Below are positions 16,013 through 24,961 of a stretch of 32,257 bases of DNA, piece after piece. How positions within the stretch are numbered: the stretch's first letter is position 1; every line of letters starts with the position of its first letter. The notes beneath the pieces were generated by a model that was not told where the DNA came from, did no database searches, and saw only the letters and a program-made list of their open reading frames with translations. Origin of the DNA: a candidate division WS1 bacterium (lineage in GTDB: Bacteria > Armatimonadota > Zipacnadia > Zipacnadales > UBA11051); assembly GCA_012518355.1 (NCBI GenBank), contig JAAYSP010000139.1:1-32257 (forward strand). The letters are read 5' to 3'. A program made the position numbers and the translations under genes.

Positions 16013-19000
16013 TTAGAATGCTTCTCCATAGTAGAGAAGCGTCGGGCTGACCGGCAACAGAGGCAACCTGGGCAGGTTGGCCTGAGGGGAGTACAGCCGC
16101 GCATCGGTGGTGCGTTCGGCAGTACCCGGGTCGAGAACGGTTAAGCCCTGGTCACGCCTTACTCGCAGCCGCTCATCAAACTCGTACTCGATGGTTCCCC
16201 AAGTCAATTCCGTCTCACTTGTGTAGATCGGGAAGGCCCATTTGTTCGACCAGTCCTGCACATCCTCAATTGCCGCAGTATGGTCTTCGGTGATACATCC
16301 CCGAACCGTAATCCGATAGTTGTAGCGCCTCATACTAGCAGCCCACAGACTGTCCTCACCGTCAATCTGACCATCGCCGTTGAAGTCAACCGTATATGTC
16401 TTTTCGTTGAAGTAAGCCCCGGGAATTACGAACCAGCTTCCACGTTGGGCGTATATCAGGGCGTTGACCTTGGCGTTTACTGCCGGTCGAGGGCGGTGTA
16501 GAGCGTTATCGTACTCCTCTATCTTCCATTTCTTGATCCAGTACTCGCTTGCAGGCGTCCCCAGACGTGGATCGCGATTGGACAGCGCCAACGCGTTCGG
16601 CACACCAACAGATTTGGATATGCCCGCACTGATGTTCCACGGCACCACAGGGTCTGTAAGACCGGCAAAGGGACCGATATTGGCCAAAGGCTGCCACTGT
16701 GGCGCTATGGCCGTCGAGCAGTAAGAGGTCGGCGCCGATATCGAGCCCCACAGCAACGCACCCGGAGGCGCGAAGATGAAGGTATATGGATCAAGCGGGT
16801 TGCCAAAATCATGGCCTGTGACCACGCCGTCAGCGGCCAGCGCAAGCCCAACTCCCGACGGTCCAGGACTTCCCGCGGTCTGCTGAGTAACCAGGCGCAC
16901 CGACACATCGTCGGGCACCGTCTCTCCGAACCGCCAGCGACTATAGACCTGTCCGCCGGTGTCAGAGTCCAGTTCCCAGTGACTGCCGGCCTCTGCCGAC
17001 ATCGGATCATCAGACACCGCAGGCACCAAACCGGAGGTCAGTTGTGGCACCAATTGTGTGGGGTTCAGACACACATAGTCTCGCGCCAGCAGCGCCACTG
17101 CAGTGTTGTCTTCATCCAGCACCCCGTCCGCATCGTTGGTGTCAACACGACGGCCAGCGATATCCTGCGGCGACAGTATCTGACCATCTATGTATATGGT
17201 GGCGTTGGACACTATCGTCAGGTTGAAGTCACGGATGAGAGCGTGTGGCGGCGTCGGCTCCCGGTCCGCTACAGGCAGAGTGCCCTTGACCCTGATATTT
17301 CCCTCACAGAAGATCACCTGATTGGGATAGTCCGGATAGTCAATCACCATCACATACTCGCCCGAATCGTCACCGACAGCGATGGCATCGGCAGGATCGC
17401 CCAGGCGCCATCGAGCGTCGCGCCGAGTGAGCTTAATTCCCGGCTGTCCAGGTTCATGGTTAGGCCACCAGAATACGCCCGGCTCGGTCGGCGCGCTTTC
17501 AGAGTAGAAGTCGGTAGGCGGTGCTCCGGCATCGTATCGAGGGCTCGTGGCCAGCACATCTGCCTCGCTGGCAAAAAGCTCGATCTCTACTGCCGGTGGG
17601 CTGTACGTGGTCCCAAGCGCGTTCCAACCACTGTTGCCAGTTAACCGCCCCGCCTGGTCTGCCTGGCGCCAGTCCTGTGCCAGCAAGCGCAGATCACTGC
17701 TGCCATCGGCCTTCTTGAATTGTATATCGGCAAAGTTGTCCACATAGACACCCTGACCGTGGCCGAACTTGCCTGTGTTCACCACTCTTGCTTCAGCACC
17801 CTTTTGCACTATGACCCCTGAATCGCGGGTCAGCGCGCGATACCGGTCAAGCCCAGTAGTCGGATCGCTTGCGAAAATGTCAGGAGCTTCCAGAGGTGGG
17901 ACATCCCGGTGGCCAGTTGCCACTCGTGGGATTTCAGTGCTGTCGGCAGCGGCCAGGGAGGTTGGTAGCGTCCCCTCATCCTCCCCCTCGACCCACACTT
18001 GCGCACCATCAGCGACCCCGTCCATCATGAAGATACCTTCGCTGGCATGGATGAAGTCGTCACGAAGATACCCATCATCACTGGGCGAGGTCAACAGCTC
18101 GAAGTAAGTGGATGGGATCATGCTGCCGCCATCGTCAATGGGTTGTCCCAGCACGTACAGAGGGGCATCCGAGCGCACCGGCCCGCTGAAACGGACCTCC
18201 AGCGCCTCGTTTTCCTCTGCTGTGCCACTGTTATCGAAATCCAGGTAGGGACGCAGCCCCAGATAAGCGCGATTGACGACGTTGTGTTTGTTAGTAATCC
18301 AACGCAGATGGTCAGTCAGGCCGATTGGCTTGTATGCTACCATCCGCCGGAAAACCGTCGTCTGATCGCTTACCCGACCGATCGCCTCAATTCTGATGCA
18401 TTGGCTCAAGCCTTCTTGTATATTGCGCTGCTCAGGGTCGAACGGTGGCGACGGGGCATAGGTCAAGCGCAAGAGTATGTAACCCTTACCGAACATCGGG
18501 CTGTCTTCCACATCACCATTCTGTGCATCCATTGTTGGAGCTGGATAGCGATGAAAACCAAATCGGATGAACGGACCGGGAGCATCCAGACTGCCTGCTC
18601 GCAGTGGATGCCAACCGCGGGTCAGATCAAAATCGCTATAGTAGTCGTCCTCTGTCCCCTCGATGCCGTCGGGGCCGTAAAAGTTAGGGTCAACGTCGCC
18701 ATTTTCGTACATAGCCGGAGGGTTGGGCCAGGTTGACGGATCATCAGGGTCGTAGGCGGGATAGTGCAGATCTGTCTCTGATGGCGGCACGTAGGCAACA
18801 AATGACGGCCTCCAGTCAGCACCCAACGGACTGGTCTGAAGCATCCGGTCTGCATAGCGAATACCGGCCTCAGCCAGGGCCTGGGCACTTACCACGTCCA
18901 CGTGGCGTGCCGACTGTTCCTGGTTGCGGGACACCAGCGCTACAAACAGAATGCCAACCAGCAGCACCACCGTCATCAGCAGCACGGCGATGAGCAAAAC

Positions 19001-19081
19001 CTGTCCTCGCCTGCCGCCGGCGCCCAATGGCAACCCGCGCGCCCCGGATGCACTGCCTTTTAGTATCCCTGCAGACCGCAT
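16013..19081 (-). CDS. PilX/GspK-like oversized minor pilin (1022 aa)
   Basis: The N-terminus has the PilX/GspK layout: a basic leader with RRG at 24-26, a membrane helix (about 27-50, GQVLLIAVLLMTVVLL) without Glu at +5, then SAQALAEAGIRYADRML (65-81), the ALxxAEAGIxxA signature of this class. I chose ATG 19081-19079 because GGAGG lies 8 nt upstream; an ATG 15 codons earlier has no comparable site. The remaining 940 residues are acidic and beta-rich, far beyond the usual 170-330 for PilX or GspK. Residues 899-910 (DFNGDGQIDGED) form an EF-hand or dockerin-like calcium loop. It lies between the PilW-like pilin and the first giant gene, matching pilW-pilX-pilY1 order. Probably a tip subunit. 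Confidence 0.78.
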   Translation of the reverse strand: MRSAGILKGSASGARGLPLGAGGRRGQVLLIAVLLMTVVLLVGILFVALVSRNQEQSARHVDVVSAQALAEAGIRYADRMLQTSPLGADWRPSFVAYVPPSETDLHYPAYDPDDPSTWPNPPAMYENGDVDPNFYGPDGIEGTEDDYYSDFDLTRGWHPLRAGSLDAPGPFIRFGFHRYPAPTMDAQNGDVEDSPMFGKGYILLRLTYAPSPPFDPEQRNIQEGLSQCIRIEAIGRVSDQTTVFRRMVAYKPIGLTDHLRWITNKHNVVNRAYLGLRPYLDFDNSGTAEENEALEVRFSGPVRSDAPLYVLGQPIDDGGSMIPSTYFELLTSPSDDGYLRDDFIHASEGIFMMDGVADGAQVWVEGEDEGTLPTSLAAADSTEIPRVATGHRDVPPLEAPDIFASDPTTGLDRYRALTRDSGVIVQKGAEARVVNTGKFGHGQGVYVDNFADIQFKKADGSSDLRLLAQDWRQADQAGRLTGNSGWNALGTTYSPPAVEIELFASEADVLATSPRYDAGAPPTDFYSESAPTEPGVFWWPNHEPGQPGIKLTRRDARWRLGDPADAIAVGDDSGEYVMVIDYPDYPNQVIFCEGNIRVKGTLPVADREPTPPHALIRDFNLTIVSNATIYIDGQILSPQDIAGRRVDTNDADGVLDEDNTAVALLARDYVCLNPTQLVPQLTSGLVPAVSDDPMSAEAGSHWELDSDTGGQVYSRWRFGETVPDDVSVRLVTQQTAGSPGPSGVGLALAADGVVTGHDFGNPLDPYTFIFAPPGALLWGSISAPTSYCSTAIAPQWQPLANIGPFAGLTDPVVPWNISAGISKSVGVPNALALSNRDPRLGTPASEYWIKKWKIEEYDNALHRPRPAVNAKVNALIYAQRGSWFVIPGAYFNEKTYTVDFNGDGQIDGEDSLWAASMRRYNYRITVRGCITEDHTAAIEDVQDWSNKWAFPIYTSETELTWGTIEYEFDERLRVRRDQGLTVLDPGTAERTTDARLYSPQANLPRLPLLPVSPTLLYYGEAF

Positions 19082-19152
19082 AACTAGAACCTCCAACTGG
19101 CCGGTCAGTGGCCGCCTACCATGCAATTGTGACTGGTCTTGTTGACTGTTGA

Positions 19153-20925
19153 CTACCGGATGTTGCGCACCTGGACTTGATCCTGCATCACTACCTTGTG
19201 CAGCTTCAGGTCCGTCGGTATGACCAGGTTTTCGGCACCCTCGTAGGCCGGTTCAGGGTCACGGAACGGGCTCAGGGTGAGCAACACATCCATGACCTGG
19301 GCAGTGAAGTAATCGGCCACCAGGATGTCGTCACGTCCGGTGTCAGGGTCGAAGTTGCGCCGATAGTAGTAGATTATGGATATGGTGAAATCGGTCAGCG
19401 TGTCGAACATCTGCGGGCTGGGCGGATCCCAGCGGTTAAATCTGACCTCACAGTAGCGATCATCTGGCGACTGGATCTGAGCAAACTGGAACTGCCCGAT
19501 CCCTTCGGCATCCACGGTCTCAGTGGGGGTGTACTCGGTGCGCCTGACTGTCCCGTCACTAAGCGTGGCCGATACTCGCACATGCACGCTGTTGGGCACG
19601 ATTTTGGCATCCACAGGAGCATCTGCACCATCGGCATCATCTGGATAGATGGCGAAAGACACCGGCATCAGTGGATCCTGCCAGCCACTGGGTGCCGCCC
19701 CATAAATAGGGATAACACTGGTGTTACGATCTCCGCTTACGGCTCCGGCGGCGCCGTATACATCTACGTTGCCAGCATCGTCACCGTCGGTCACCGTTAT
19801 CTCGTAGAAATCGCCTCCACCGCGAGCCGGTGCGGAATTTAGGGCTGCCGCGTCTACGGAAACCTCTACCATCTTATAGTCGCCGATACGTGTGGTGCCG
19901 TCATGAGCGTTCCAACGCATCTTCACATCAGACCGGATGTCGGTGTAACTATCGAGGGCCACGTCGCTATAACTGTCTTCACTGCTGTTGTATCGGTACA
20001 GGATAAGCCTTGGCTGCATAAGAGACTCGGCGGAGCTGAGCGGGCTGGCGGGCAGGAATACTGAGCCGTTGTTCTGAAAGCCTCGCCACGCCCCATACTT
20101 AGCCGTGTAGAGGGTGTTGTATTCCGATGCGTTCAGCGTATCCCCGGCAATCCGATGCGGGGCAAAGCGTATCCCGTTGTGCAGATGAACTATGTCCGGG
20201 TCTCCGCAATCGATCGGACATGTGTCCGTGTATCCCACCACCGAGGCTCCGCAGGTGCGACATATCGTGCTGCTAGGTGGCAGATCTGCACCGGTGGCCG
20301 GCGTCCAGATGTTTTCCGCGACAGCTTCACCGGCGACGAAATCTCCATCCGAATCCTTACTGCCGAACACATATCGCCGGTCGTCTTCGTCCCACCGGTA
20401 GTAACCCTCTTGCCTATACAGCGCGAACGGATTGTCGGAGCTCCACTCCTGATCGGGGTGCACCAGCCGGACCATATAGCGGACCGCACGCATCTCTCCA
20501 CTGCTGTCAGTATCAGGCTTGAGTGGCGTCAAGAGCCGCCCGTCGGCATCTCGCGCGGCCTTCACAAAGACTACCTGTGAAAAATCGGTCACCGCTTCAT
20601 CGTCGTCTGTGTTCAGGTCGCCATCCGGGCCTGCCAGCCGAATTGTCGGGTTGGAGTAGACATACATGGCATCCGACAGGTCTCGCCGGATCTGCTCCAT
20701 GGCAAGCCGGGCCGCATCCTGCATGTTTGTGCGTATTCTGGCATCGGTGACCATCTGCAGGCCGCTGATCATGGGAGCAAACAGCAGGGCGAACAGCAGT
20801 ACCAACACCACCAATACCACCAGGATTTCGACCAGTGTGAAACCCCGCCGGTGCGCCCGGCCTATAATGGCACTAGACTTTGGCGGACGGTGACGGACTC
20901 TTTTTGCAGATTTGTCCGATAACAT
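19153..20925 (-). CDS. PilW-like large prepilin (590 aa) with a zinc-ribbon motif
   Basis: This is a type IV prepilin: the leader (1-28) ends HRRG, then FTLVEILVVLVVLVLLFALL begins the mature helix with Glu at +5. The ATG at 20925 is preceded by AAGG about 10 nt away and follows the end of the upstream gene at 21002. The longer open frame up to 21153 would overlap that gene by about 150 nt and is rejected. After the pilin helix comes NMQDAARLAMEQIRRDLSDA (residues 67-86), typical of PilW/GspJ-type minor pilins. The head is far larger than usual. It contains C222/C225/C236/C240 as CRTCG...TDTCPIDC, a zinc-ribbon-like motif matching those in the 1776-aa giant. It sits between a small prepilin and the PilX-like gene. 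Confidence 0.82.
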   Translation of the reverse strand: MLSDKSAKRVRHRPPKSSAIIGRAHRRGFTLVEILVVLVVLVLLFALLFAPMISGLQMVTDARIRTNMQDAARLAMEQIRRDLSDAMYVYSNPTIRLAGPDGDLNTDDDEAVTDFSQVVFVKAARDADGRLLTPLKPDTDSSGEMRAVRYMVRLVHPDQEWSSDNPFALYRQEGYYRWDEDDRRYVFGSKDSDGDFVAGEAVAENIWTPATGADLPPSSTICRTCGASVVGYTDTCPIDCGDPDIVHLHNGIRFAPHRIAGDTLNASEYNTLYTAKYGAWRGFQNNGSVFLPASPLSSAESLMQPRLILYRYNSSEDSYSDVALDSYTDIRSDVKMRWNAHDGTTRIGDYKMVEVSVDAAALNSAPARGGGDFYEITVTDGDDAGNVDVYGAAGAVSGDRNTSVIPIYGAAPSGWQDPLMPVSFAIYPDDADGADAPVDAKIVPNSVHVRVSATLSDGTVRRTEYTPTETVDAEGIGQFQFAQIQSPDDRYCEVRFNRWDPPSPQMFDTLTDFTISIIYYYRRNFDPDTGRDDILVADYFTAQVMDVLLTLSPFRDPEPAYEGAENLVIPTDLKLHKVVMQDQVQVRNIR

Positions 20926-21001
20926 TTCCTGATTGCCTTGTCGGATATTTTTGTCGCGAGCCGCACCATAAACAGCGCTGGTCAGCCTTTGCCTGCTGCT
21001 A

Positions 21002-21766
21002 CTACTCGTCTTCGGGATGTACCTGCCATGCCGCTGGCGGGCCCTCTGTGTCGCTTCTGAGCAGGGCGCCGTCGAGCGTCTTGACTGAACCGTCCCAGAA
21101 CAGTACGTTGTACTGGCCGCGATCTCCGCGGGTGTAACTATTGAAGTGCGCATCGCACCAGGTGACTACCGTGTCGTCTGCGGGCAACATGCCGCCGCAA
21201 GGGCCCACTATCCTGTAGCCTTCGCCGTCTATATCTACCGTCTCACCGGGGTCAGTATCCAGCTGTCTGCGATAGTCAGCAAACAGCTCGTCGACCACCC
21301 ACCGATGAGGCATGTATTTATACTGGTTGACTGCGATCTCGCTGCCTTCGTAATCCATTTTGGCCTCTGGGTCCTTGCCGCAGTAGCTTCGGTAGAACTC
21401 TTCATCGCCCTCAGGAACGTCTACCGCACGCGGGCAGTGGAAGCTGTCTATGCTCCCCATATACCCCGTATCGTACAGGACCAAAAGTCCGGGCCACATT
21501 TCAGCGTCAATTTCTGCATCCGCAAGCGGCTTTCCGTCGCTGTCTACCGCGACAGCGAGGGGCGGGAAGCCATGCTCGTCCATGAAGTAAGCTTTTAGCG
21601 CCACGCCGATGCTCTGCATTTGTGCCTGACAGCTCAATGCAGCATTGCCTTCGCGAAGGTTTTTGCCCACTGGCACTATTATGGCCATGAGCACCCCAGC
21701 GATCAGTATCACCACAAGGAGCTCAGTCAGAGTGAAGCCCCGGGATGGATGGACGATTGTACGCAT
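21002..21766 (-). CDS. Type IV prepilin with DUF1559-like C-terminal DG motif (254 aa)
   Basis: The short leader MRTIVHPSRG is followed by FTLTELLVVILIAGVLMAII with Glu at +5, a textbook class III signal for PilD. Next comes LSCQAQMQSIGVALKAYFMDEHGFPP, as in pseudopilins and DUF1559 prepilins, and near the C-terminus NVLFWDGSVKTLDG, the xVLFxDGxV motif of that family. Two starts are possible: ATG 21784, which overlaps the upstream stop as ATGA and suggests coupling, and ATG 21766, which has AGGAG and GAGG 10 and 5 nt upstream. I prefer 21766. Six cysteines are present in the head. Role: a minor pilin or pseudopilin within the operon. Confidence 0.87.
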   Translation of the reverse strand: MRTIVHPSRGFTLTELLVVILIAGVLMAIIVPVGKNLREGNAALSCQAQMQSIGVALKAYFMDEHGFPPLAVAVDSDGKPLADAEIDAEMWPGLLVLYDTGYMGSIDSFHCPRAVDVPEGDEEFYRSYCGKDPEAKMDYEGSEIAVNQYKYMPHRWVVDELFADYRRQLDTDPGETVDIDGEGYRIVGPCGGMLPADDTVVTWCDAHFNSYTRGDRGQYNVLFWDGSVKTLDGALLRSDTEGPPAAWQVHPEDE

Positions 21767-21780
21767 GCCGACCTCGCTCC

Positions 21781-23700
21781 TCATCGGATCCGCTGGACAA
21801 ATCCCAGCGGCCCCTTGAGCATGTATGAGTCGATGGCAACTTGTTGCTGGCGTCCCTTACCGGTCAGCCACCACACGATAGTCCGCGCCGACACTCCCCG
21901 CACCGCCATAATCTCCGCTGACGGGTAATCGTCACTGCGGTGGAAGGACAGATGCTGCAGCACTACCCGGTTCGACCCTGCAGGCACTGTGTGCATCTCT
22001 CCATACACTGCGTGGGGCTGGTCATCAGCGTCATACCATATGTAATCCACTGATACCGCGTGCCCTTCCATGGCCGCTGAAGGTACGATGTCCACATTGC
22101 CGTTGTCAACGGTTAGGGCGACAAACTCCAGGGCAATTCGGTCCATGTCAGCTATGTTAGTGTCGTATTCAGCAATCACCTGATAAGTTCGGTAGTCTAC
22201 TTGCACCAGGTTGGATGCCGGGTCCGCGCCTGGCGGCAGGAAATCTTCGGTGTAGCACTCCGCAGTGGCCAGATCTACGAAGCTACGTGGCGGTCTTTGT
22301 AGCTGGACACTGTGGTGATCCAGAGTGCTGTAGTAGAACCGCCAGGTGTGCCCCACATAGTTTCGCAGTACCCCCGCGTCGTCGAGGCGCACCGAAACCA
22401 TCCCATCGCGGAAGCCGTGATGCAACGCGGGGCTCAGGGTGGTATCGGCCAATGCGAGGTTCTCGCCATCCACATGCGTCTCACCAGTGGTCAGATCCAC
22501 GGCCAACAGATAGACCGGAGTAGTCAAATCGATACCACCCAGGTCAAACTCAAACAGTGGCAAATCGTCATCCAGATTGCCGGCAGCCAGTTTGATGTCT
22601 GTATAGCGACTGCCTGTATCCTCATCGGTGCGCATCGTCTCACTACTGATCAGATGATCCTCGATCATCAGCAGCTTGCGACGCCCCTGCTCGTCAACCA
22701 GGCCGTTGGTATCGTGTACATCCCGCAGTCGGTAGTCAACATAGGTGGTCAGGCCGGCATCATCACGATGGAAACGCATGTATGCGCCGAAATCGTTGTC
22801 CAGTATGTACCGGCCGCGGGCTGACGGGCTGTTCTCTGCATAATCGAAATCTTCGCGTGCGAAATACACCAGTGCCTGAACGGAAGTCTTGCCTTCTAGC
22901 AGGCAGACGAAATCCTCGGCGCCCGTTGTCCGCGCGGTGGGACGAACGGAGTAAGTCAGCAGAGAGCCGTTGTCTTCATACTCTATAGCCCGCTCGTCTT
23001 GCACATGGTGGATCGGTGGCCGGTTAGTGGCGCTTCCGGTGGAAGCCCAGGCGTAGTTGACCAGCAGCTCATCCACGTTCCATGCAGTAGACTGCGATCC
23101 GTCGTAGGTGTGAACCGTATCGGGCACGACGATCTTGCCAGTCTGCTCATCCACGAAAAAGCTGTTGGCCAGCATCGGATAATCCGGCTCACGCGGATCA
23201 ACCCGTTGCTCGGTCAGCGGAATCAGGATATAGACGAATGGGTAGCTATCTTTTTCGGGGTAGTTGCACCACTGAGCCGGCCCCTGCTGCAACACGTATA
23301 CCGACGATGCTCTTGCAGTCAGTCCATCCGGCTGCGGCTGGGATGCAGGAATTCGGAAGGTCTCGCCGATTACGTCCAGCATGTTCTCCTGTGCGTTGGC
23401 CGGACGGTCAACATCATCGAAGTCTTCGGGAACGGAGAATGGACTGATGGTTGGATCGCCGCTGACGGCCCAGCATAGGGCGCCCTCGACGCCTTTTAGC
23501 CGTTCCATGTTACGCTCGGCCAGGCGTGCCATCTCAGTGCGCTGCTGCTCGTTGGTGATGTTTGCCAGCAATCTGGGGAAGCCAACAGCAATCGTCCAGA
23601 TGCCGACTAGCAGCACCAGCATGGCCACCATCAATTCCAGCAGCGTCATGCCCTGCGACCTGTGCCCTTGCCGGATTGGCAATCTTTTCGCGCTTGTCAC
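21781..23700 (-). CDS. PilV-like large prepilin (639 aa)
   Basis: The prepilin signal is RSQG (14-17) then MTLLELMVAMLVLLVGIWTI, with Met at +1 and Glu at +5, the pattern of PilV/GspI-type minor pilins. TEMARLAERNMERLKG continues the helix. The head of about 570 residues is acidic, beta-rich and several times longer than normal PilV. Residues 546-573 carry the GHAVSVDY...GEMHTVP module shared with both giant proteins. The start is GTG at 23700-23698, strongly supported by GGAGG 7 nt upstream. Its stop overlaps a possible start of the next prepilin gene by 4 nt (ATGA). It is the second gene of the pilin operon, matching the pilV position in fimU-pilV-pilW-pilX-pilY1. Confidence 0.83.
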   Translation of the reverse strand: MTSAKRLPIRQGHRSQGMTLLELMVAMLVLLVGIWTIAVGFPRLLANITNEQQRTEMARLAERNMERLKGVEGALCWAVSGDPTISPFSVPEDFDDVDRPANAQENMLDVIGETFRIPASQPQPDGLTARASSVYVLQQGPAQWCNYPEKDSYPFVYILIPLTEQRVDPREPDYPMLANSFFVDEQTGKIVVPDTVHTYDGSQSTAWNVDELLVNYAWASTGSATNRPPIHHVQDERAIEYEDNGSLLTYSVRPTARTTGAEDFVCLLEGKTSVQALVYFAREDFDYAENSPSARGRYILDNDFGAYMRFHRDDAGLTTYVDYRLRDVHDTNGLVDEQGRRKLLMIEDHLISSETMRTDEDTGSRYTDIKLAAGNLDDDLPLFEFDLGGIDLTTPVYLLAVDLTTGETHVDGENLALADTTLSPALHHGFRDGMVSVRLDDAGVLRNYVGHTWRFYYSTLDHHSVQLQRPPRSFVDLATAECYTEDFLPPGADPASNLVQVDYRTYQVIAEYDTNIADMDRIALEFVALTVDNGNVDIVPSAAMEGHAVSVDYIWYDADDQPHAVYGEMHTVPAGSNRVVLQHLSFHRSDDYPSAEIMAVRGVSARTIVWWLTGKGRQQQVAIDSYMLKGPLGFVQRIR

Positions 23701-23757
23701 TTGCGGCCCTCCGTCACTACGTTACGCGCCAACCTGTGTATCCTTTTGCTAGGGAAA

Positions 23758-23795
23758 CGGGGCTGCCTAGCGACTTATCAGCTATAGCAGCCCCG
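23758..23795 (-). terminator. Strong stem-loop between the first prepilin gene and the rest of the pilin operon
   Basis: CGGGGCTGC (23758-23766) pairs perfectly with GCAGCCCCG (23787-23795), 9 bp and GC-rich. The loop can extend the stem further through CTAGC and GCTATAG with a 2-nt bulge. On the minus strand it is followed by GTTTCCC, only a short T run. It lies in the 128-nt gap after the first prepilin stop and before the pilV-like GTG, and would suit partial termination or mRNA protection favouring the first pilin. Confidence 0.5.
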
Positions 23796-23828
23796 GCGCC
23801 GCCATACGGATTGTCTCAGGCCCGGGTG

Positions 23829-24632
23829 CTACTCACGTTGTGTGACAAACTTCGATACCTCGTCGACCTCATGGCTCTGCCATGCCGTCCGGTGTATCTT
23901 GTCACTGGTACCACCGAGCCGTAAAATTATGTCGATCTCCTCCGCAGCGTTGTTGTACTGGCTGCGGTGATGCACACAATGGGTTATCACCGTGGTATCG
24001 GGCGCCTGACGGTTGAACAGGCGTGGATAGTGCCGATACTTCAGTCCTTCGTCTTTCAGCCACTCAGGAGTGTTCTTGGCATACGGCAAATAGTCATCCT
24101 CACCCTCGACGCCGCCGTAGCAATCCACACCTGCATTAGTGTATCCATAGTAGTTGTAATACCGCGTGGGCCCGGCAACAATAGCCGCACCGGTCTCGAT
24201 GTTAGTGTAGTCTTCGGGATCGAATTCCCAGCTACCCTCATCATCATCTCGCGGAGCACTGACCAGACCGTTATAGCTACAGTAACTGCGATCACGCGCA
24301 GCCTGTTTGGCCGCGTCAATGTTGCGGTCATTCGGGCAGATGAACACGGACCGATCATCTACATAATCGGGGAAAAGCGCCGAGAAGCCACCCTGATACT
24401 TGCCGATATCAGTGTCATAATACGGCGCAAATGGATACCGACCATGGTCGGTGCGGTATGACTTCAAGGCGATGCCGAGTTGGTGTAGATTGCTGATGCA
24501 CTGGGTCTGTCGCGCCTGTTCGCGAACACTCGCGAACACGGGAAACAGGATCGCCACCAGCACCACGATGATGCCGATTACCACCAGCATCTCCACCAGG
24601 GTAAAACCACGTCGGTCCGCACGCGAGTTCAT
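23829..24632 (-). CDS. DUF1559-like type IV prepilin, candidate major pilin (267 aa)
   Basis: The leader MNSRADRRG is cut before FTLVEMLVVIGIIVVLVAIL, with Glu at +5. The next segment FASVREQARQTQCISNLHQL followed by GIALKSYRTDHGRYP is highly characteristic of DUF1559-like prepilins of Armatimonadota, Planctomycetota and relatives. The head has several cysteines (one in FICPNDRN), many Tyr residues, and ends with an IILRLGGTSDKIH element like the family's C-terminal strand. AAGGGGG lies about 10 nt before the ATG. It is the first gene of the pilin operon, behind a 329-nt intergenic region and ahead of a strong stem-loop, which suits a more highly expressed subunit. That it is the major pilin is inference. 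Confidence 0.87.
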   Translation of the reverse strand: MNSRADRRGFTLVEMLVVIGIIVVLVAILFPVFASVREQARQTQCISNLHQLGIALKSYRTDHGRYPFAPYYDTDIGKYQGGFSALFPDYVDDRSVFICPNDRNIDAAKQAARDRSYCSYNGLVSAPRDDDEGSWEFDPEDYTNIETGAAIVAGPTRYYNYYGYTNAGVDCYGGVEGEDDYLPYAKNTPEWLKDEGLKYRHYPRLFNRQAPDTTVITHCVHHRSQYNNAAEEIDIILRLGGTSDKIHRTAWQSHEVDEVSKFVTQRE

Positions 24633-24961
24633 CTGACAACGACCCCCTTAGCTGATTGGGGCAAAAGGAAGTCAGTAGCGGCTTTGACGGCATCAGCAAA
24701 TCAAAACCATTCACGCTACTAACGTTCAATTTCTACCCCCATTGAAAAACTCTCAAACCTTTTTGCACACTAGCAGCAAACAACTATTTTCATGGACCCC
24801 ATCAGACTGCCACAGCCACTTCCCGCCAGACGGAAGCCACACTTACCACAACCAAATGGCGGCCAGTTCTGCAAGCACCCACTCGATTCTGTACCGACTT
24901 TCGGTGACTTCGTTCGCATCGACCGGCGACATCAAACGCTCTAGGCACGCTCGTCGTCTGT
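24633..24961 (-). other. 329-nt intergenic region between pilD and the pilin operon
   Basis: There is no supported gene here. The region is richer in A/T near its pilin-proximal half and contains a small inverted repeat (TTTGC...GCAAA, around 24762-24780) without a clear T-tract. No convincing -35/-10 pair is visible; the best candidate is TTGAAC followed after 18 nt by TTTGAT, which is weak. I also found no clear -24/-12 sigma54 element. It probably carries the pilin-operon promoter, given its length and place. A short plus-strand frame here begins with TTG, lacks a ribosome-binding site and runs into pilD antisense. Confidence 0.4.

Noticed and set aside
16811..17644. Plus-strand open frame of 277 codons
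   Set aside because: Antisense to the PilX-like gene; its composition fits a mirror of GC-rich codons. No start signals.
17999..18736. Plus-strand open frame of 245 codons
   Set aside because: Antisense to the PilX-like N-terminal half, with no domain or ribosome-binding site.
20926..21153. N-terminal extension of the PilW-like prepilin
   Set aside because: It would overlap the preceding prepilin gene by about 150 nt and put more than 100 residues before the cleavage site; the ATG at 20925 gives a plausible leader.
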